23,192 nt of DNA from JAUWMI01 sp964454265 (GCA_964454265.1 CAYVXD010000057.1:1-23192); one strand, 5' to 3'; counted from the stretch's first letter, positions 13,569-21,550 are shown. The notes: a model not told the origin generated them from the sequence alone. Program-made: numbers and translations.

Positions 13569-14669
13569 TTAACTGCCTCCGCCACTTTTTTCGGCTTTTA
13601 CGATTTCCAATTTCAGCACTACCAGCCCTTTGTCCCAGTCTGCCACTAATATATAGGGAAGTTTGACGGCGATGCCGGTGGCATTTCCAGGGGTATCGTA
13701 ATGAGCGAGCAGCGTGGGGGAGGTTGTGTTTTCAACATCGTAGAGATCAAGCCCATCTTCGTCGCGGGTCATCAATAAGAGGTTTTGAAGCAGGTAGATG
13801 TCTTTGATTGAGCCGGAGTGTATGAGAATTTTCGCCACAGGTTTTGGATGGAGAGGATCGCTAACCTCAATGATTACAATACCGCGGCGCCTGTTGCAAA
13901 CAAAGGCAAGCGAGTCGCTGATCCTTACGGTATCACAAAAACCGCCGACAGAGAAAGAGTTCAGCAATTTGGGCTGAATCGGATCGGTTAGATCGAGGAT
14001 TTTGAATGCATCGTCGTAGGAATCTGCCAGGTAGGCGTAGTGGCCTGAGATCTCGGCCATTTTCGCGTAGTTGACGTCGCTAAATCGCCCGATTTCCTGG
14101 AGCCGATTGCGCTTGACTTCCTTGATAACGGCTATGCCTTCTCCGCCACAGCATGCGTAGATCAGATCGTCGTGCAGCACAAGCGAGGTTGTGACTCCGG
14201 GAACCTGAAGCGAGGCTGTTCGTCTGGGGTCAGCAGGCTTGCTGATATCAAAGAGCTGGACACCGTAGAAGCGATCAGCAACATACAACCGATTTCCCTT
14301 TGCCACGAGCGACAGGGGATAGACGCCAGTGGCAACATGGCAGAGGAGCTCAATCTGCTCAATATCGGAGATATCCAAAACAGCCATGCCACCCATGTTC
14401 AGCGCCACGAAAGCGTGGTTGCCCTGAATGGCAATGTGGCGAGCCGTTCCTGGCAGAGGGAAGGTTGTAACATGAAGCAGCTGGTACTGGGGTTTGGGCT
14501 GTGATGTTGGATTTGTCTTGGGGTAAGGAAGCGACGTTGCATTAGGCCACACTTCAAGTCGGAGGCAGGGCCAGAGTGTGAACAGACCAACTGCCAACAA
14601 GGCTGGAGGAAGGTGCCTGTAGATTTTCTTAATGCTCTGAAGCATCATCTCGAAATATAGTGTTAGCAT
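13569..14669 (-). CDS. LVIVD-repeat beta-propeller protein, probably exported
   Basis: A 366-residue protein with a hydrophobic N-terminal segment (about residues 24-37), likely a signal anchor, and a Pro/Ser/Thr-rich linker to about residue 64. It then has at least six repeats of roughly 42 residues with the LVIVD pattern. Typical units are HAFVALNMGGMAVLDISDIE, RLYVADRFYGVQLFDISKPA, YAYLADSYDDAFKILDLTDP, LAFVCNRRRGIVIIEVSDPL and LLLMTRDEDGLDLYDVENTT. The repeats are predicted to fold into a beta-propeller for binding at the cell surface or in the periplasm. The partner is unknown. ATG 14669 is used here; ATG 14648 (MLQSIKK) is also possible, and neither has a strong ribosome-binding site. 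The protein ends KSGGGS. Confidence 0.82.
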   Translation of the reverse strand: MLTLYFEMMLQSIKKIYRHLPPALLAVGLFTLWPCLRLEVWPNATSLPYPKTNPTSQPKPQYQLLHVTTFPLPGTARHIAIQGNHAFVALNMGGMAVLDISDIEQIELLCHVATGVYPLSLVAKGNRLYVADRFYGVQLFDISKPADPRRTASLQVPGVTTSLVLHDDLIYACCGGEGIAVIKEVKRNRLQEIGRFSDVNYAKMAEISGHYAYLADSYDDAFKILDLTDPIQPKLLNSFSVGGFCDTVRISDSLAFVCNRRRGIVIIEVSDPLHPKPVAKILIHSGSIKDIYLLQNLLLMTRDEDGLDLYDVENTTSPTLLAHYDTPGNATGIAVKLPYILVADWDKGLVVLKLEIVKAEKSGGGS

Positions 14670-14776
14670 AGCTCTTAGGTATTGACAATATAAAATGAAG
14701 ATATTAAGGAGAGTTTGCTTTTCGTACCTATGGGATTGAGCTTCATTATACTGGATTTTGCCTGTGAGGAGTACTT

Positions 14777-15244
14777 ATGGCTGCCAGACAAAGCCAACGG
14801 CGCGAGACTCACAAAGCTGTCATGTGGGGTCAGGTGATCCTGAGCTGGCTAATTCCAGGGAGTGGCTTTGTGCTGCGTAAGCACTATGCACGAGGAGTCG
14901 TTTTGTTTTTGCTGATAAACGTAACGTTTATGATCGGAGTGCTGCTGCATGGAGCGGTTGTGTGGCCGATCTGGAATCGGCACATCGAAGGCTTTAATAT
15001 TGTGAATAACCTGACCTTCATAGTTCAGCTTGGGAACGGGTTTTTAGGCTTGCTCAGCCTGGTGGGTCACTCGCTTAGGCCGAATGGAGTACTTACTGGC
15101 CAGGAGTGGCATGCGTATTTTGACTTGGCGTCTTTCTACTTGCTCGTATCTGGTGGTATGAATTACTTTGTCGTTTGTCATTTTTATGATCGGTTTTCCG
15201 AGGCACCCAGAGGCAAGAGACCGTCCAAATCCCTCCGGGAGTAG
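14777..15244 (+). CDS. Small polytopic membrane protein (DUF6677-like)
   Basis: A 155-residue membrane protein with about four membrane segments (near 18-34, 41-64, 82-98 and 115-133). WLIPGSGFVLRKHYARGVVLF (24-44) resembles the W-hP-G-G-hhh-G(K)xxRG-hhhF pattern of DUF6677-type proteins, found mainly in planctomycete-like lineages. That assignment is from memory and not certain. A GAGGAG site lies about 7 bases before the ATG. The gene is followed after only 3 bases by a second small membrane protein gene, so the two are probably cotranslated and may work together. Function unknown. Confidence 0.65.
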   Translation: MAARQSQRRETHKAVMWGQVILSWLIPGSGFVLRKHYARGVVLFLLINVTFMIGVLLHGAVVWPIWNRHIEGFNIVNNLTFIVQLGNGFLGLLSLVGHSLRPNGVLTGQEWHAYFDLASFYLLVSGGMNYFVVCHFYDRFSEAPRGKRPSKSLRE

Positions 15245-15247
15245 GAG

Positions 15248-15433
15248 ATGTCGCTTGGTATAGTAAACATCCTGTCGTTATTATACTTATCTATGGTCGT
15301 GGCGCTGGTTCTCAGTATCAACGAGCACGAGGAGATACGGCCTATTTTACGGGCAACGTTGCGGCGCTGGGGTCTAGGGGTGGGGTTACTGATTGGCTTT
15401 GGGATACTTGTTTATTTGCTGGGCAACCTGTAG
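15248..15433 (+). CDS. Small two-helix membrane protein
   Basis: A 61-residue protein with two predicted membrane helices (about 5-22 and 42-59) joined by a charged loop, NEHEEIRPILRATLRR (25-40). GGGAG at the end of the previous gene serves as its ribosome-binding site, and its ATG is 3 bases after that gene's stop, so expression is coupled. The E-x-x-PI-L-R-x-TLRR loop gives it the look of a conserved small protein and not of random sequence. Function unknown. Confidence 0.65.
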   Translation: MSLGIVNILSLLYLSMVVALVLSINEHEEIRPILRATLRRWGLGVGLLIGFGILVYLLGNL

Positions 15434-15505
15434 GATGGCAGAAAAGCGGGCTTCTGAGGGCGCCAATTGCGAAAAAAAATTGTGAAGTAAGGCCAAAAAA
15501 TCTTC

Positions 15506-15534
15506 TTGACATCGAGGAGACACAAGGGTAGGAA
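15506..15534 (+). promoter_or_regulatory. Possible promoter of the prepilin gene
   Basis: A perfect TTGACA (15506-15511) is followed after 17 bases by TAGGAA, a poor -10. A better -10-like TATTAT (15537-15542) is too far away. The assignment is tentative. Confidence 0.3.
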
Positions 15535-15605
15535 TCTATTATAAAAGAATTGGCATCTGGTAATGTAGATAGGAAGCAAATTTTAGAGAGAAAGGAGGGA
15601 TAAGT

Positions 15606-16277
15606 ATGAAGAAAATGAGAGGGTTTACTCTCATTGAGCTCCTTATCGTCGTGGCGATCATTGCGATTTTGGCAGCTATCGCAATACCAAACTTCCTCGA
15701 CGCCCAGATCAGGTCAAAAGTATCGCGGGTCAAGACGGATCAGCGCTCATTGGCAACAGGGTTGGAAGCCTATTTCGTTGATACCAACGTATATTTGGCC
15801 TACGGTGTGGGCGAACAAGGTGCGAATGCTTTTGCGATGCCCGCTCCAGGGACTGGTAATGACCAAATCGGGAGTACTTTGATTTATACGTTCCGGGTCT
15901 GGACAGCAACAAATAATTATTTCCATACACTCACCACCCCGATTGCGTACATGACCAGCTTTATTCGCGATCCTTTCGCGGATACGAAAATGGCAAGCTT
16001 TGGCTACTACTGCGATACCAATGGTTGGATTATCACTAGCTTTGGTCCGGACACAGACGAAAACTGGGCCCCTTCGGCGGGTGCCCCTAAAGTGCCGGGT
16101 GACATTCGGATGACAAATGCCCAACCCGAGGTGGAGTCTGTTTATACCAGCAATTTTGCACAACCATCATTGACGCTGTCGGTCTTGTTCAGTGAGTATG
16201 AGCCGAATGAAGCCTTTACGTATGACCCAACCAATGGAACCATTAGCCCGGGCGATGTTTATCGGGTGAAGCAGTAA
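15606..16277 (+). CDS. Type IV prepilin / type II pseudopilin-like protein
   Basis: A 223-residue protein with a six-residue leader, MKKMRG, then FTLIELLIVVAIIAILAAIA (7-26). This is the class III signal and helix: cleavage is expected between Gly6 and Phe7, followed by N-methylation, and Glu11 is the conserved Glu5 of the mature protein. The stalk continues as PNFLDAQIRSKVSRVKTDQR, then a globular domain. Members of this type, with the SKVSRVKTDQRSLATGLEAY segment, are abundant in multi-copy sets in candidate-phylum bacteria. An AAAGGAGGG site lies 6 bases before the ATG. A strong terminator at 16320-16355 makes it monocistronic. PilT, encoded on the other strand at 17345-18445, could power retraction of a pilus containing it, but a secretion pseudopilus is equally possible. 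Confidence 0.9.
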   Translation: MKKMRGFTLIELLIVVAIIAILAAIAIPNFLDAQIRSKVSRVKTDQRSLATGLEAYFVDTNVYLAYGVGEQGANAFAMPAPGTGNDQIGSTLIYTFRVWTATNNYFHTLTTPIAYMTSFIRDPFADTKMASFGYYCDTNGWIITSFGPDTDENWAPSAGAPKVPGDIRMTNAQPEVESVYTSNFAQPSLTLSVLFSEYEPNEAFTYDPTNGTISPGDVYRVKQ

Positions 16278-16603
16278 GTGTAGCAGCTGTTGTTGTTATA
16301 GACGGTTGATTCTATCTACCAGGCAGACTGAGCTGCTCAGTCTGTCTGTTTTTTTATCTATTCCTACCTTCCACGCGTAGTTTACGCACCACATTGAACG
16401 TAGTCATCAACACCTGGTTCAATCCGGTGTTTGAATGTTCTTTGCTCCAGCTGGTTTCAAGGCGGGATTATGTGTGCTCTTCATTGGGAATTCGCAATAT
16501 GGAAAATTGTTTATCCCGGGAATGAGACCAAAAGGTATGCGTTGCATGGCTCTGGGATGTTGCACACGGACGCGATGAATAGTGAAGAGGCAAATGGATG
16601 GGA
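16278..16603. other. Intergenic gap after the prepilin gene
   Basis: Apart from the terminator at 16320-16355, this 326-bp gap between convergent genes shows no gene or RNA. Open frames on either strand here lack ribosome-binding sites and family features. Confidence 0.5.
16320..16355 (+). terminator. Rho-independent terminator of the prepilin gene
   Basis: CAGGCAGACTGAG pairs with CTCAGTCTGTCTG (one G-U pair) around a 3-base loop, giving a 13-bp stem directly followed by seven T. This is the strongest terminator in the window. Confidence 0.9.
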
Positions 16604-17299
16604 TCACCCCTGCTTATTATACTCAGCCAGCACTTTCTTCAGATCGTTCCAGACGGTCTGGCGATTTGCGGGATGGTAGAGGAGGCTGGCGGGATGATAG
16701 GTAGGAATCAGTGGAATATGGTGATACAAATAGCGATTGCCCCTGAGTCTGGATATGGCAGCCGAGGTGCGCAGTAGTGTTTGGGCGGCATATCTCCCAA
16801 GGGTGCATATGACTCGCGGTTTAAGAATGTCGAGCTGTTGAACCAGGTAGTCTTCGCAGGCGGCAACTTCGTCGGCTTGCGGATCGCGATTATTCGGAGG
16901 ACGACACTTTATGACGTTGCAAATGAAGACGTCGCGTCGGCTCAAGCCCATCTGCTTGATGAACTGAGTGAGAAGATTGCCTGCGGCACCTACAAATGGT
17001 CGACCTTGCAGGTCTTCGTTCTCGCCCGGAGCTTCCCCGACGAATACCATCCCGGCGTTGGGATTCCCTTCCCCAAAGACCACGTGGGTACGTGTTTTCG
17101 CCAGTCTGCACTTCACGCAGTGTTCGACCTGCGAGCGCAGCTGTTCAAGTCGTCTGCGTTTCGCTTCTGGAGATGGAGAGTCAGAGACGGCAACAAAGTG
17201 CGACCCGGTGGCTTTCAGAAATGCAAGATAGTTTTTAAGATCTCGAACGATTTTACGGGGCGATGATGAGGATGAAGTTTTCATGATGTCGCACGCCAT
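16604..17299 (-). CDS. Uracil-DNA glycosylase, family 4 (Fe-S type)
   Basis: The enzyme removes uracil from DNA as the first step of base-excision repair. The 231-residue protein shows the four expected [4Fe-4S] ligands: Cys61 and Cys64 (HCVKCRLA), Cys132 (NVIKCRPPNNRDP) and Cys148 (AACEDYL). The catalytic motif is GEAPGENEDLQGRPFVG (88-104) and the second motif is PTYHPASLL (199-207). Family 4 enzymes often start near the first Cys pair; here about 55 residues precede it, with a Ser-rich start of unclear role. ATG 17299 and ATG 17284 are both possible, and neither has a clear ribosome-binding site. The gene follows pilT after 45 bases and is the last gene of the minus-strand run. Confidence 0.93.
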   Translation of the reverse strand: MACDIMKTSSSSSPRKIVRDLKNYLAFLKATGSHFVAVSDSPSPEAKRRRLEQLRSQVEHCVKCRLAKTRTHVVFGEGNPNAGMVFVGEAPGENEDLQGRPFVGAAGNLLTQFIKQMGLSRRDVFICNVIKCRPPNNRDPQADEVAACEDYLVQQLDILKPRVICTLGRYAAQTLLRTSAAISRLRGNRYLYHHIPLIPTYHPASLLYHPANRQTVWNDLKKVLAEYNKQG

Positions 17300-17344
17300 A
17301 GGAGCGGTTTGCAGTGTAACGCGACCATAGAGGAGCGGCAGGCA

Positions 17345-18445
17345 CTAAAATCCACCAATAATTCTGGAACGATCATCACCTGCATACCCCCCACCGACAA
17401 GGCGTTTAAATGCCGGCACATCTTCGGCATGCATCATTCCGGTTTCCAGGGTGATGAGTTTTTTATTGAACAGATCAACCAATGATTGATCAAATGTTTG
17501 CATTCCCTCGCCGCGGTTTTTGATCACCTGCACCATATCGTCAATTCGATCTTCGCGCATGAGCTTTCGGACAATGTCGTTGACGATCATGATCTCTACG
17601 CAAGGAACCCGGCCTTGATTATCCGTTGCAGGGACAAGCCGCTGGGAGATTACGGCCTTCAGCGCGATGCCAAGGTCGGAGCGCAGGAGGTGCTGCTCGT
17701 CGGTGGGGAAGTAATTAATGATGCGGTTTACGGTCTGAACCGCGTTGATGGTGTGCAGGGTGCTAATGACGAGATGCCCAGTCATGGCAGCGCGGATGGC
17801 AATGACAATAGTCTCGCGGTCGCGCATTTCGCCGATGAGAATGACGTCCGGATCCTGGCGGAGAGTGTGGCGCAGGCTCTGCTCGAACGAGCGGGCATCT
17901 ATGCCGATCTCTCGCTGCTCGATTAAGCTCATCTTGTCCTTGTGGAGAAATTCAATCGGGTCTTCGATGGTAAGGATGTGTTCTTTGCGGGTGGAGTTGA
18001 TATAATCCACAATGGCAGCCATTGTGGTTGACTTGCCTGTGCCGGTCGGGCCGGTAATAAGGATCATGCCACGACGGTATTCTGATATTTTACTGAGAAC
18101 TGGTGGGAGAGTGAGATCGTCAAAGCTCAAATGTTCGTACTGAAGACGTCGCAATGAGAGACTGAGCGCGCCTCGTTGATAGAAGGCGTTTGAGCGGAAT
18201 CGGGTAGTGTTGTCAATGCTGAAAGCAAAGTCAACGGAGCCATCACGCTTGAGGAATTCTTGGAGCTTGTTCGGGACGATTTTTTCCACAATGGCGGCCA
18301 CTTCTTCCTTGGTGAGAGGAGGATGCTTGATCGGCACCAGCTCCCCGTTCACACGGTAGATCGGGACCGCACCGGTTTTGAGATGGATGTCAGATGCATT
18401 CATTGACTCCATTTGTTTGAGCAGATCGCCAAAATTAACGGCCAT
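17345..18445 (-). CDS. pilT: Type IV pilus retraction ATPase PilT
   Basis: PilT is a hexameric AAA-like ATPase at the cytoplasmic base of type IV pili that drives pilin disassembly and twitching motility. The 366-residue protein has the family's PAS-like N-domain (ASDIHLKTGAVPIYRVNGEL, 17-36), Walker A GPTGTGKST (132-140), Asp box HILTIEDPIEF (156-166), Walker B DVILIGEMRD (200-209) and His box GHLVISTLHT (223-232). The first block is followed by FRSNAFYQRGALSLSLRRL. It could also be a PilU-type paralogue; the sequence alone does not exclude this. AGAGAGGTG lies before the ATG. Position: 30 bases after coaBC and 45 before the UDG gene, so it is probably cotranscribed with housekeeping genes, which is unusual for a pilus motor. 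No pilB, pilC or pilM-Q genes are in the window. Confidence 0.92.
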   Translation of the reverse strand: MAVNFGDLLKQMESMNASDIHLKTGAVPIYRVNGELVPIKHPPLTKEEVAAIVEKIVPNKLQEFLKRDGSVDFAFSIDNTTRFRSNAFYQRGALSLSLRRLQYEHLSFDDLTLPPVLSKISEYRRGMILITGPTGTGKSTTMAAIVDYINSTRKEHILTIEDPIEFLHKDKMSLIEQREIGIDARSFEQSLRHTLRQDPDVILIGEMRDRETIVIAIRAAMTGHLVISTLHTINAVQTVNRIINYFPTDEQHLLRSDLGIALKAVISQRLVPATDNQGRVPCVEIMIVNDIVRKLMREDRIDDMVQVIKNRGEGMQTFDQSLVDLFNKKLITLETGMMHAEDVPAFKRLVGGGYAGDDRSRIIGGF

Positions 18446-18475
18446 AAATCATCACCTCTCTATTTAGCTCACACA

Positions 18476-19750
18476 TCAAGATTTCCGTTTTTGCTTTTTC
18501 TTGGCCACAGGCTTTATTAGTAATGCTAGCTTATCCATGACGTGCGAGGCAACCTCTATTTTCGTCATGCGAGGAAGCGCCTGGGTTGCGCCCTGTTTGT
18601 AAATAAGTGTTACTTTATTGAAATCGGACTGAAACCCCGAGTCTGACTGGCCAACGGCGTTGGCGACGATCATATCAAAGCCTTTCGCGGCCAGTTTCTG
18701 TTTTGCCTGCCGCACGAGATCGCGAGTTTCTGCAGCGAAGCCGACGACAATCTGATGTGGCGATTTCTTCTTGCAAACGGCTGCAGCGATATCAGGATTT
18801 GGAATAAGTTCCACGTGGAGAGGTGCTGCGGATTTTTTTCGCTTTTGCGGCTCCTGACTTGCCGGGCGGTAGTCTGAAACGGCTGCAGCAAGGATGATGG
18901 CATCTGCTATTTTGAGGCGTTTCATGACGGCCTGATGCATCTCGCGAGCAGTCATTACCCGGTGTACCATGATCCCTGGAGGATCGGGAAGGCTTGTGGG
19001 CCCCGAGATGAGGGTAACCTGGGCGCCACGGCGTGTCGCCTCCTCAGCGAGCGCATAACCCATTTTGCCTGATGAAGGATTGGACAGGTAGCGCACGGGA
19101 TCGAAGTATTCATGTGTTGGCCCTGCAGTGACGAGGATGCGATGTCCCACCAGCGCAGTGCGTTGGCTGAAATATGAGGAAATGATTTCGAGAATTCTCT
19201 CAGGCTCCTCCAGGCGGCCAATGCCTTCTTCTCCACTGGCCAGAAAGCCGGTTTGCGGTGGAATCTGGCGAATACCGCGCTCTGTCAGCTGGCGCAGGTT
19301 CTCCTGCACAATGGGATGTGTATACATGGTGCTGTTCATCGCGGGTGCAATGAAGGTAGGCCCTTGAAAGGAGAGGAACAGAGTAGATAATGGGTCGTCG
19401 GCAATCCCCTGGGCGAATTTGCCAATAATATTGGCTGTGGCAGGGGCAACCAGGAGTAGGTCGCCCCACTCGCTGAGGGCGATGTGTTCCATCTCCCATC
19501 CATGTTCCCGGCTGAAGAGACCAGTATAGACCGGATGTCGGGACATGGCTTCAAATGTGATTGGTGCCACGAGCTTCGTTGCAGCGTGAGTCATGACGAC
19601 TCTGACGTCTGCGCCCTGTTTGCGAAACAGGCTGCACAGGTCAAGGGCCTTGTAGATGGCAATGCTCCCTGAAACCCCGAGGATGATGTGTTTCTCTTTA
19701 AGCATCGGGAGTGTGGCTTTTGTGTTTTGTTTTCCACGCCTTAATTTCAT
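18476..19750 (-). CDS. coaBC: Bifunctional CoaBC (phosphopantothenoylcysteine synthetase/decarboxylase)
   Basis: CoaBC joins 4'-phosphopantothenate to cysteine (CoaB, C-terminal) and decarboxylates the product with FMN (CoaC, N-terminal), two steps of coenzyme A synthesis. Visible CoaC parts are ILGVSGSIAIYKALDL (23-38), the catalytic His89 in WEMEHIALSEWGD, and PAMNSTMY (136-143). The substrate clamp reads GFLASGEEGIGR (168-179), with Ser172 where many enzymes have a catalytic Cys (LACG). CoaB parts are ILVTAGPTHEYFDPVRYLSN (205-224), SSGKMGYALA, and later VGFAAET with a Lys-rich region. The start at 19750 is supported by AAAAGG five bases upstream; ATG 19705 (MLKEK) would be closer to the usual length but lacks such a site. 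The gene is 35 bases after gmk; an octamer array lies between them. Confidence 0.94.
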   Translation of the reverse strand: MKLRRGKQNTKATLPMLKEKHIILGVSGSIAIYKALDLCSLFRKQGADVRVVMTHAATKLVAPITFEAMSRHPVYTGLFSREHGWEMEHIALSEWGDLLLVAPATANIIGKFAQGIADDPLSTLFLSFQGPTFIAPAMNSTMYTHPIVQENLRQLTERGIRQIPPQTGFLASGEEGIGRLEEPERILEIISSYFSQRTALVGHRILVTAGPTHEYFDPVRYLSNPSSGKMGYALAEEATRRGAQVTLISGPTSLPDPPGIMVHRVMTAREMHQAVMKRLKIADAIILAAAVSDYRPASQEPQKRKKSAAPLHVELIPNPDIAAAVCKKKSPHQIVVGFAAETRDLVRQAKQKLAAKGFDMIVANAVGQSDSGFQSDFNKVTLIYKQGATQALPRMTKIEVASHVMDKLALLIKPVAKKKQKRKS

Positions 19751-19762
19751 TTGCCTTTTCCC

Positions 19763-19786
19763 CTAACCGACAAACCGACAGCCCGT
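19763..19786 (-). repeat. Octamer tandem array, three units, before coaBC
   Basis: The plus strand has three 8-bp units of the form C(T/A)(A/G)(A/C)CCG(A/T). Read on the coding strand of coaBC they have the form TCGGTT(T/A)G, one base different from the TCCGTT(A/T)G units at 9773-9820. The array ends a few bases before the coaBC ribosome-binding site and starts at the gmk stop. Confidence 0.6.
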
Positions 19787-20427
19787 CAGGAGGCCTCATT
19801 TTCAGGCCGCTTGATAATTCTGTTGCCAACGGCGACGGTGAGTCGCGAGGTGCGAGCGCGCTCGGCGCGAATGATGGCTTTCGCTGTCTCAATGGTCTCA
19901 TCGAGAACGTCATTTACGATCACGTAATCGTACTTGCCTGTATATTCTATCTCTTTGCGAGCATTCGACAGGCGTACCTGAATTATCTTCTCGCTATCGA
20001 GTTTTCGTTCACGTAGCCGCTTTTCCAGCTCCGCGAGGCTTGGGGGCAGTAAGAATATAATCACCGCATCGGGTGACAGGCGTTTCACGTTCAGGGCGCC
20101 CTGAACGTCCAGGTCCAGCAGGACATCTCTACCTTTACTGAGCTTTTCTGCGATGAGATCTTTCCGGGTGCCGTAAAGGTAATCGTGTACACGTGCCCAT
20201 TCGTAGAATTGGTCCTGTTTGATCATCCGCTTGAATTCCTCTTCAGTGACGAACCAGTAGGACTGGCCATGCACTTCCCCTGGGCGTGGTGGGCGGCTGG
20301 TGACCGATACTGAGTAATCCAGCGTGTCGTCTGAGGAGAGCAGGGCGCGCAGTATGGTTGATTTCCCGCCACCAGATGGGGCAGAGACAACGAACAAAAT
20401 ACCATGACGACTGAGAGTAATGGTCAT
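19786..20427 (-). CDS. gmk: Guanylate kinase
   Basis: Gmk phosphorylates GMP/dGMP to GDP/dGDP with ATP in the cytoplasm. The 213-residue protein has the P-loop SAPSGGGKST (15-24), the GMP-binding segment YSVSVTSRPPRPGEVHGQSY (37 onward, with Ser/Arg contacts), FYEWARVHDYLYGT and VLLDLDVQGALNVK, then the LID region with LRERKLDSEKIIQVRLSNAR. It lies downstream of yicC, as in many bacteria, but with a 232-bp gap that contains a repeat. coaBC follows after 35 bases without an intervening rpoZ. Start: the ATG at 20427 gives the normal family N-terminus. Confidence 0.96.
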   Translation of the reverse strand: MTITLSRHGILFVVSAPSGGGKSTILRALLSSDDTLDYSVSVTSRPPRPGEVHGQSYWFVTEEEFKRMIKQDQFYEWARVHDYLYGTRKDLIAEKLSKGRDVLLDLDVQGALNVKRLSPDAVIIFLLPPSLAELEKRLRERKLDSEKIIQVRLSNARKEIEYTGKYDYVIVNDVLDETIETAKAIIRAERARTSRLTVAVGNRIIKRPENEAS

Positions 20428-20513
20428 GATGTCTACGTTTGATTTTCCACGGATATTGTTATCAAGCCATGAGGGTATTTTGCTTAAACACCGCCACAGA
20501 GATCATCAGAGAA

Positions 20514-20589
20514 TAATTCGTGCCATTCGTGTACTTGTAAAACGCAGTTAGCACAAATGGGAACGAATGAAAACAAATTCCACGAATTA
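20514..20589. repeat. Imperfect inverted repeat of the ATTCGTG type, between yicC and gmk
   Basis: TAATTCGTG (20514-20522) and CATTCGT (from 20524) pair with ACGAATG (20563-20569) and CACGAATTA (20581-20589). It resembles a repeat of the form ATTCGTGxCATTCGTG that is scattered between genes in many uncultured genomes. It separates yicC from gmk in an otherwise compact operon. Confidence 0.55.
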
Positions 20590-20659
20590 ACTCCCTTTGC
20601 AGGGAAAACTGGGTACTACTAAACGTATTCTGGACTGGGAAAATAGACTCGGCTTTTTC

Positions 20660-21550
20660 TCATTCCAGATTCTGTAATTGCTCGCGGATTTTCTCAATTT
20701 CGCTTTTCATGGTCAATGTCAATGGCGCTACTGTTGTATCGCGTGCTTTGGCACCGATGGTGTTGGCCTCCCGTAGGAGCTCCTGGGAGAGGAATTCGAG
20801 CCGCTTTCCTATGGGGTCGCGGCTTTTGGACTGCAGCAGCTTGCGCATCGCGTCAAGATGCGATTTGAGGCGGACCAACTCTTCTGTAATATCGGATTTA
20901 TCGGCATAGAGCAGGACTTCGGCCTCCAGGCGTTCGGAAACGAGGGCTACGCCTGAGGGTGGGGTGATCTTTGCCAGGCGGTCGGTCAGATGCCGGCGGT
21001 ATTTCTCGATGATTTCGTTTTTTCGAGCCCACAGGGTTTTTTGTGTCTGTTCCAACAGGCGTACCCTATGGCTAATATCCCCGGCCAGTGCTTTGCCCTC
21101 GGCTTTGCGCATGGCTTGTAGCTGACGCAGGACTTTGCGGGTCGCTGTTTTAATGGCCTCCCAGAGGTATTCCTTGTCAATGTGCGGTGTGGCGTGGGTG
21201 ACGCTGCCCGGCAATTGCAGGAGTGATACAAGCGGAATTTCCTGCCTGATTTTTAGTCGTTTCTTCAGGGCGGCGAGTTGACGGTAGAGCGACTGAATTG
21301 CATCGGTATTGATCTGGACTGAGGCGAGGGTGCTTGAGCGCTGCTCCCAGCCAATCCAGATATCCACTTTGCCTCGGCGAATCTCAGTCTTGAGATAGTC
21401 ACGCAGCCGGGGCTCGACAAAGCTGAGCACACCGGGGACGCGAAAGTTAAAGTCAAGGTAACGGCTGTTATAGGTTTTAATTTCGACTGTTAGTTGGCCC
21501 AGCGGGTGTTTGAGAGTAGCCGAGCCAAAGCCTGTCATACTGCAGATCAC
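20660..21550 (-). CDS. yicC: YicC/YloC family endoribonuclease
   Basis: YicC-family proteins are ring-shaped hexameric endoribonucleases linked to RNA decay and stress. The 296-residue protein has the family hallmarks: MICSMTGFGSA at the start, VEIKTYNSRYLDFNFRVP (22-39), RRGKVDIWIGW in the N-domain, and the DUF1732 C-terminal region with ALVSERLEAEVLLYADKSDI, EELVRLKSHLDAM, GKRLEFLSQELLREANTIGA and KSEIEKIREQLQNLE. The start is GTG at 21550, supported by a GAGG site 9 bases upstream and by the family form M(I/L)xSMTGFG; the ATG at 21538 would cut this motif. It is the first gene of the minus-strand run and has its own promoter at 21599-21628. Confidence 0.95.
   Translation of the reverse strand: MICSMTGFGSATLKHPLGQLTVEIKTYNSRYLDFNFRVPGVLSFVEPRLRDYLKTEIRRGKVDIWIGWEQRSSTLASVQINTDAIQSLYRQLAALKKRLKIRQEIPLVSLLQLPGSVTHATPHIDKEYLWEAIKTATRKVLRQLQAMRKAEGKALAGDISHRVRLLEQTQKTLWARKNEIIEKYRRHLTDRLAKITPPSGVALVSERLEAEVLLYADKSDITEELVRLKSHLDAMRKLLQSKSRDPIGKRLEFLSQELLREANTIGAKARDTTVAPLTLTMKSEIEKIREQLQNLE

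Noticed and set aside
13346..13585. 79-codon open frame on the minus strand between the nifU-like and LVIVD genes
   Set aside because: A/T-rich, no ribosome-binding site or recognisable domain; it begins inside the 3' end of the LVIVD gene.
15550..15570. Sigma-54-type promoter before the prepilin gene (TTGGCAT)
   Set aside because: The GC dinucleotide of the -12 element is absent at the needed distance.
16395..16430. tRNA-like GGTTCAATCC sequence
   Set aside because: The bases around it do not form a T-arm of correct size, and no acceptor or anticodon stem can be built upstream.
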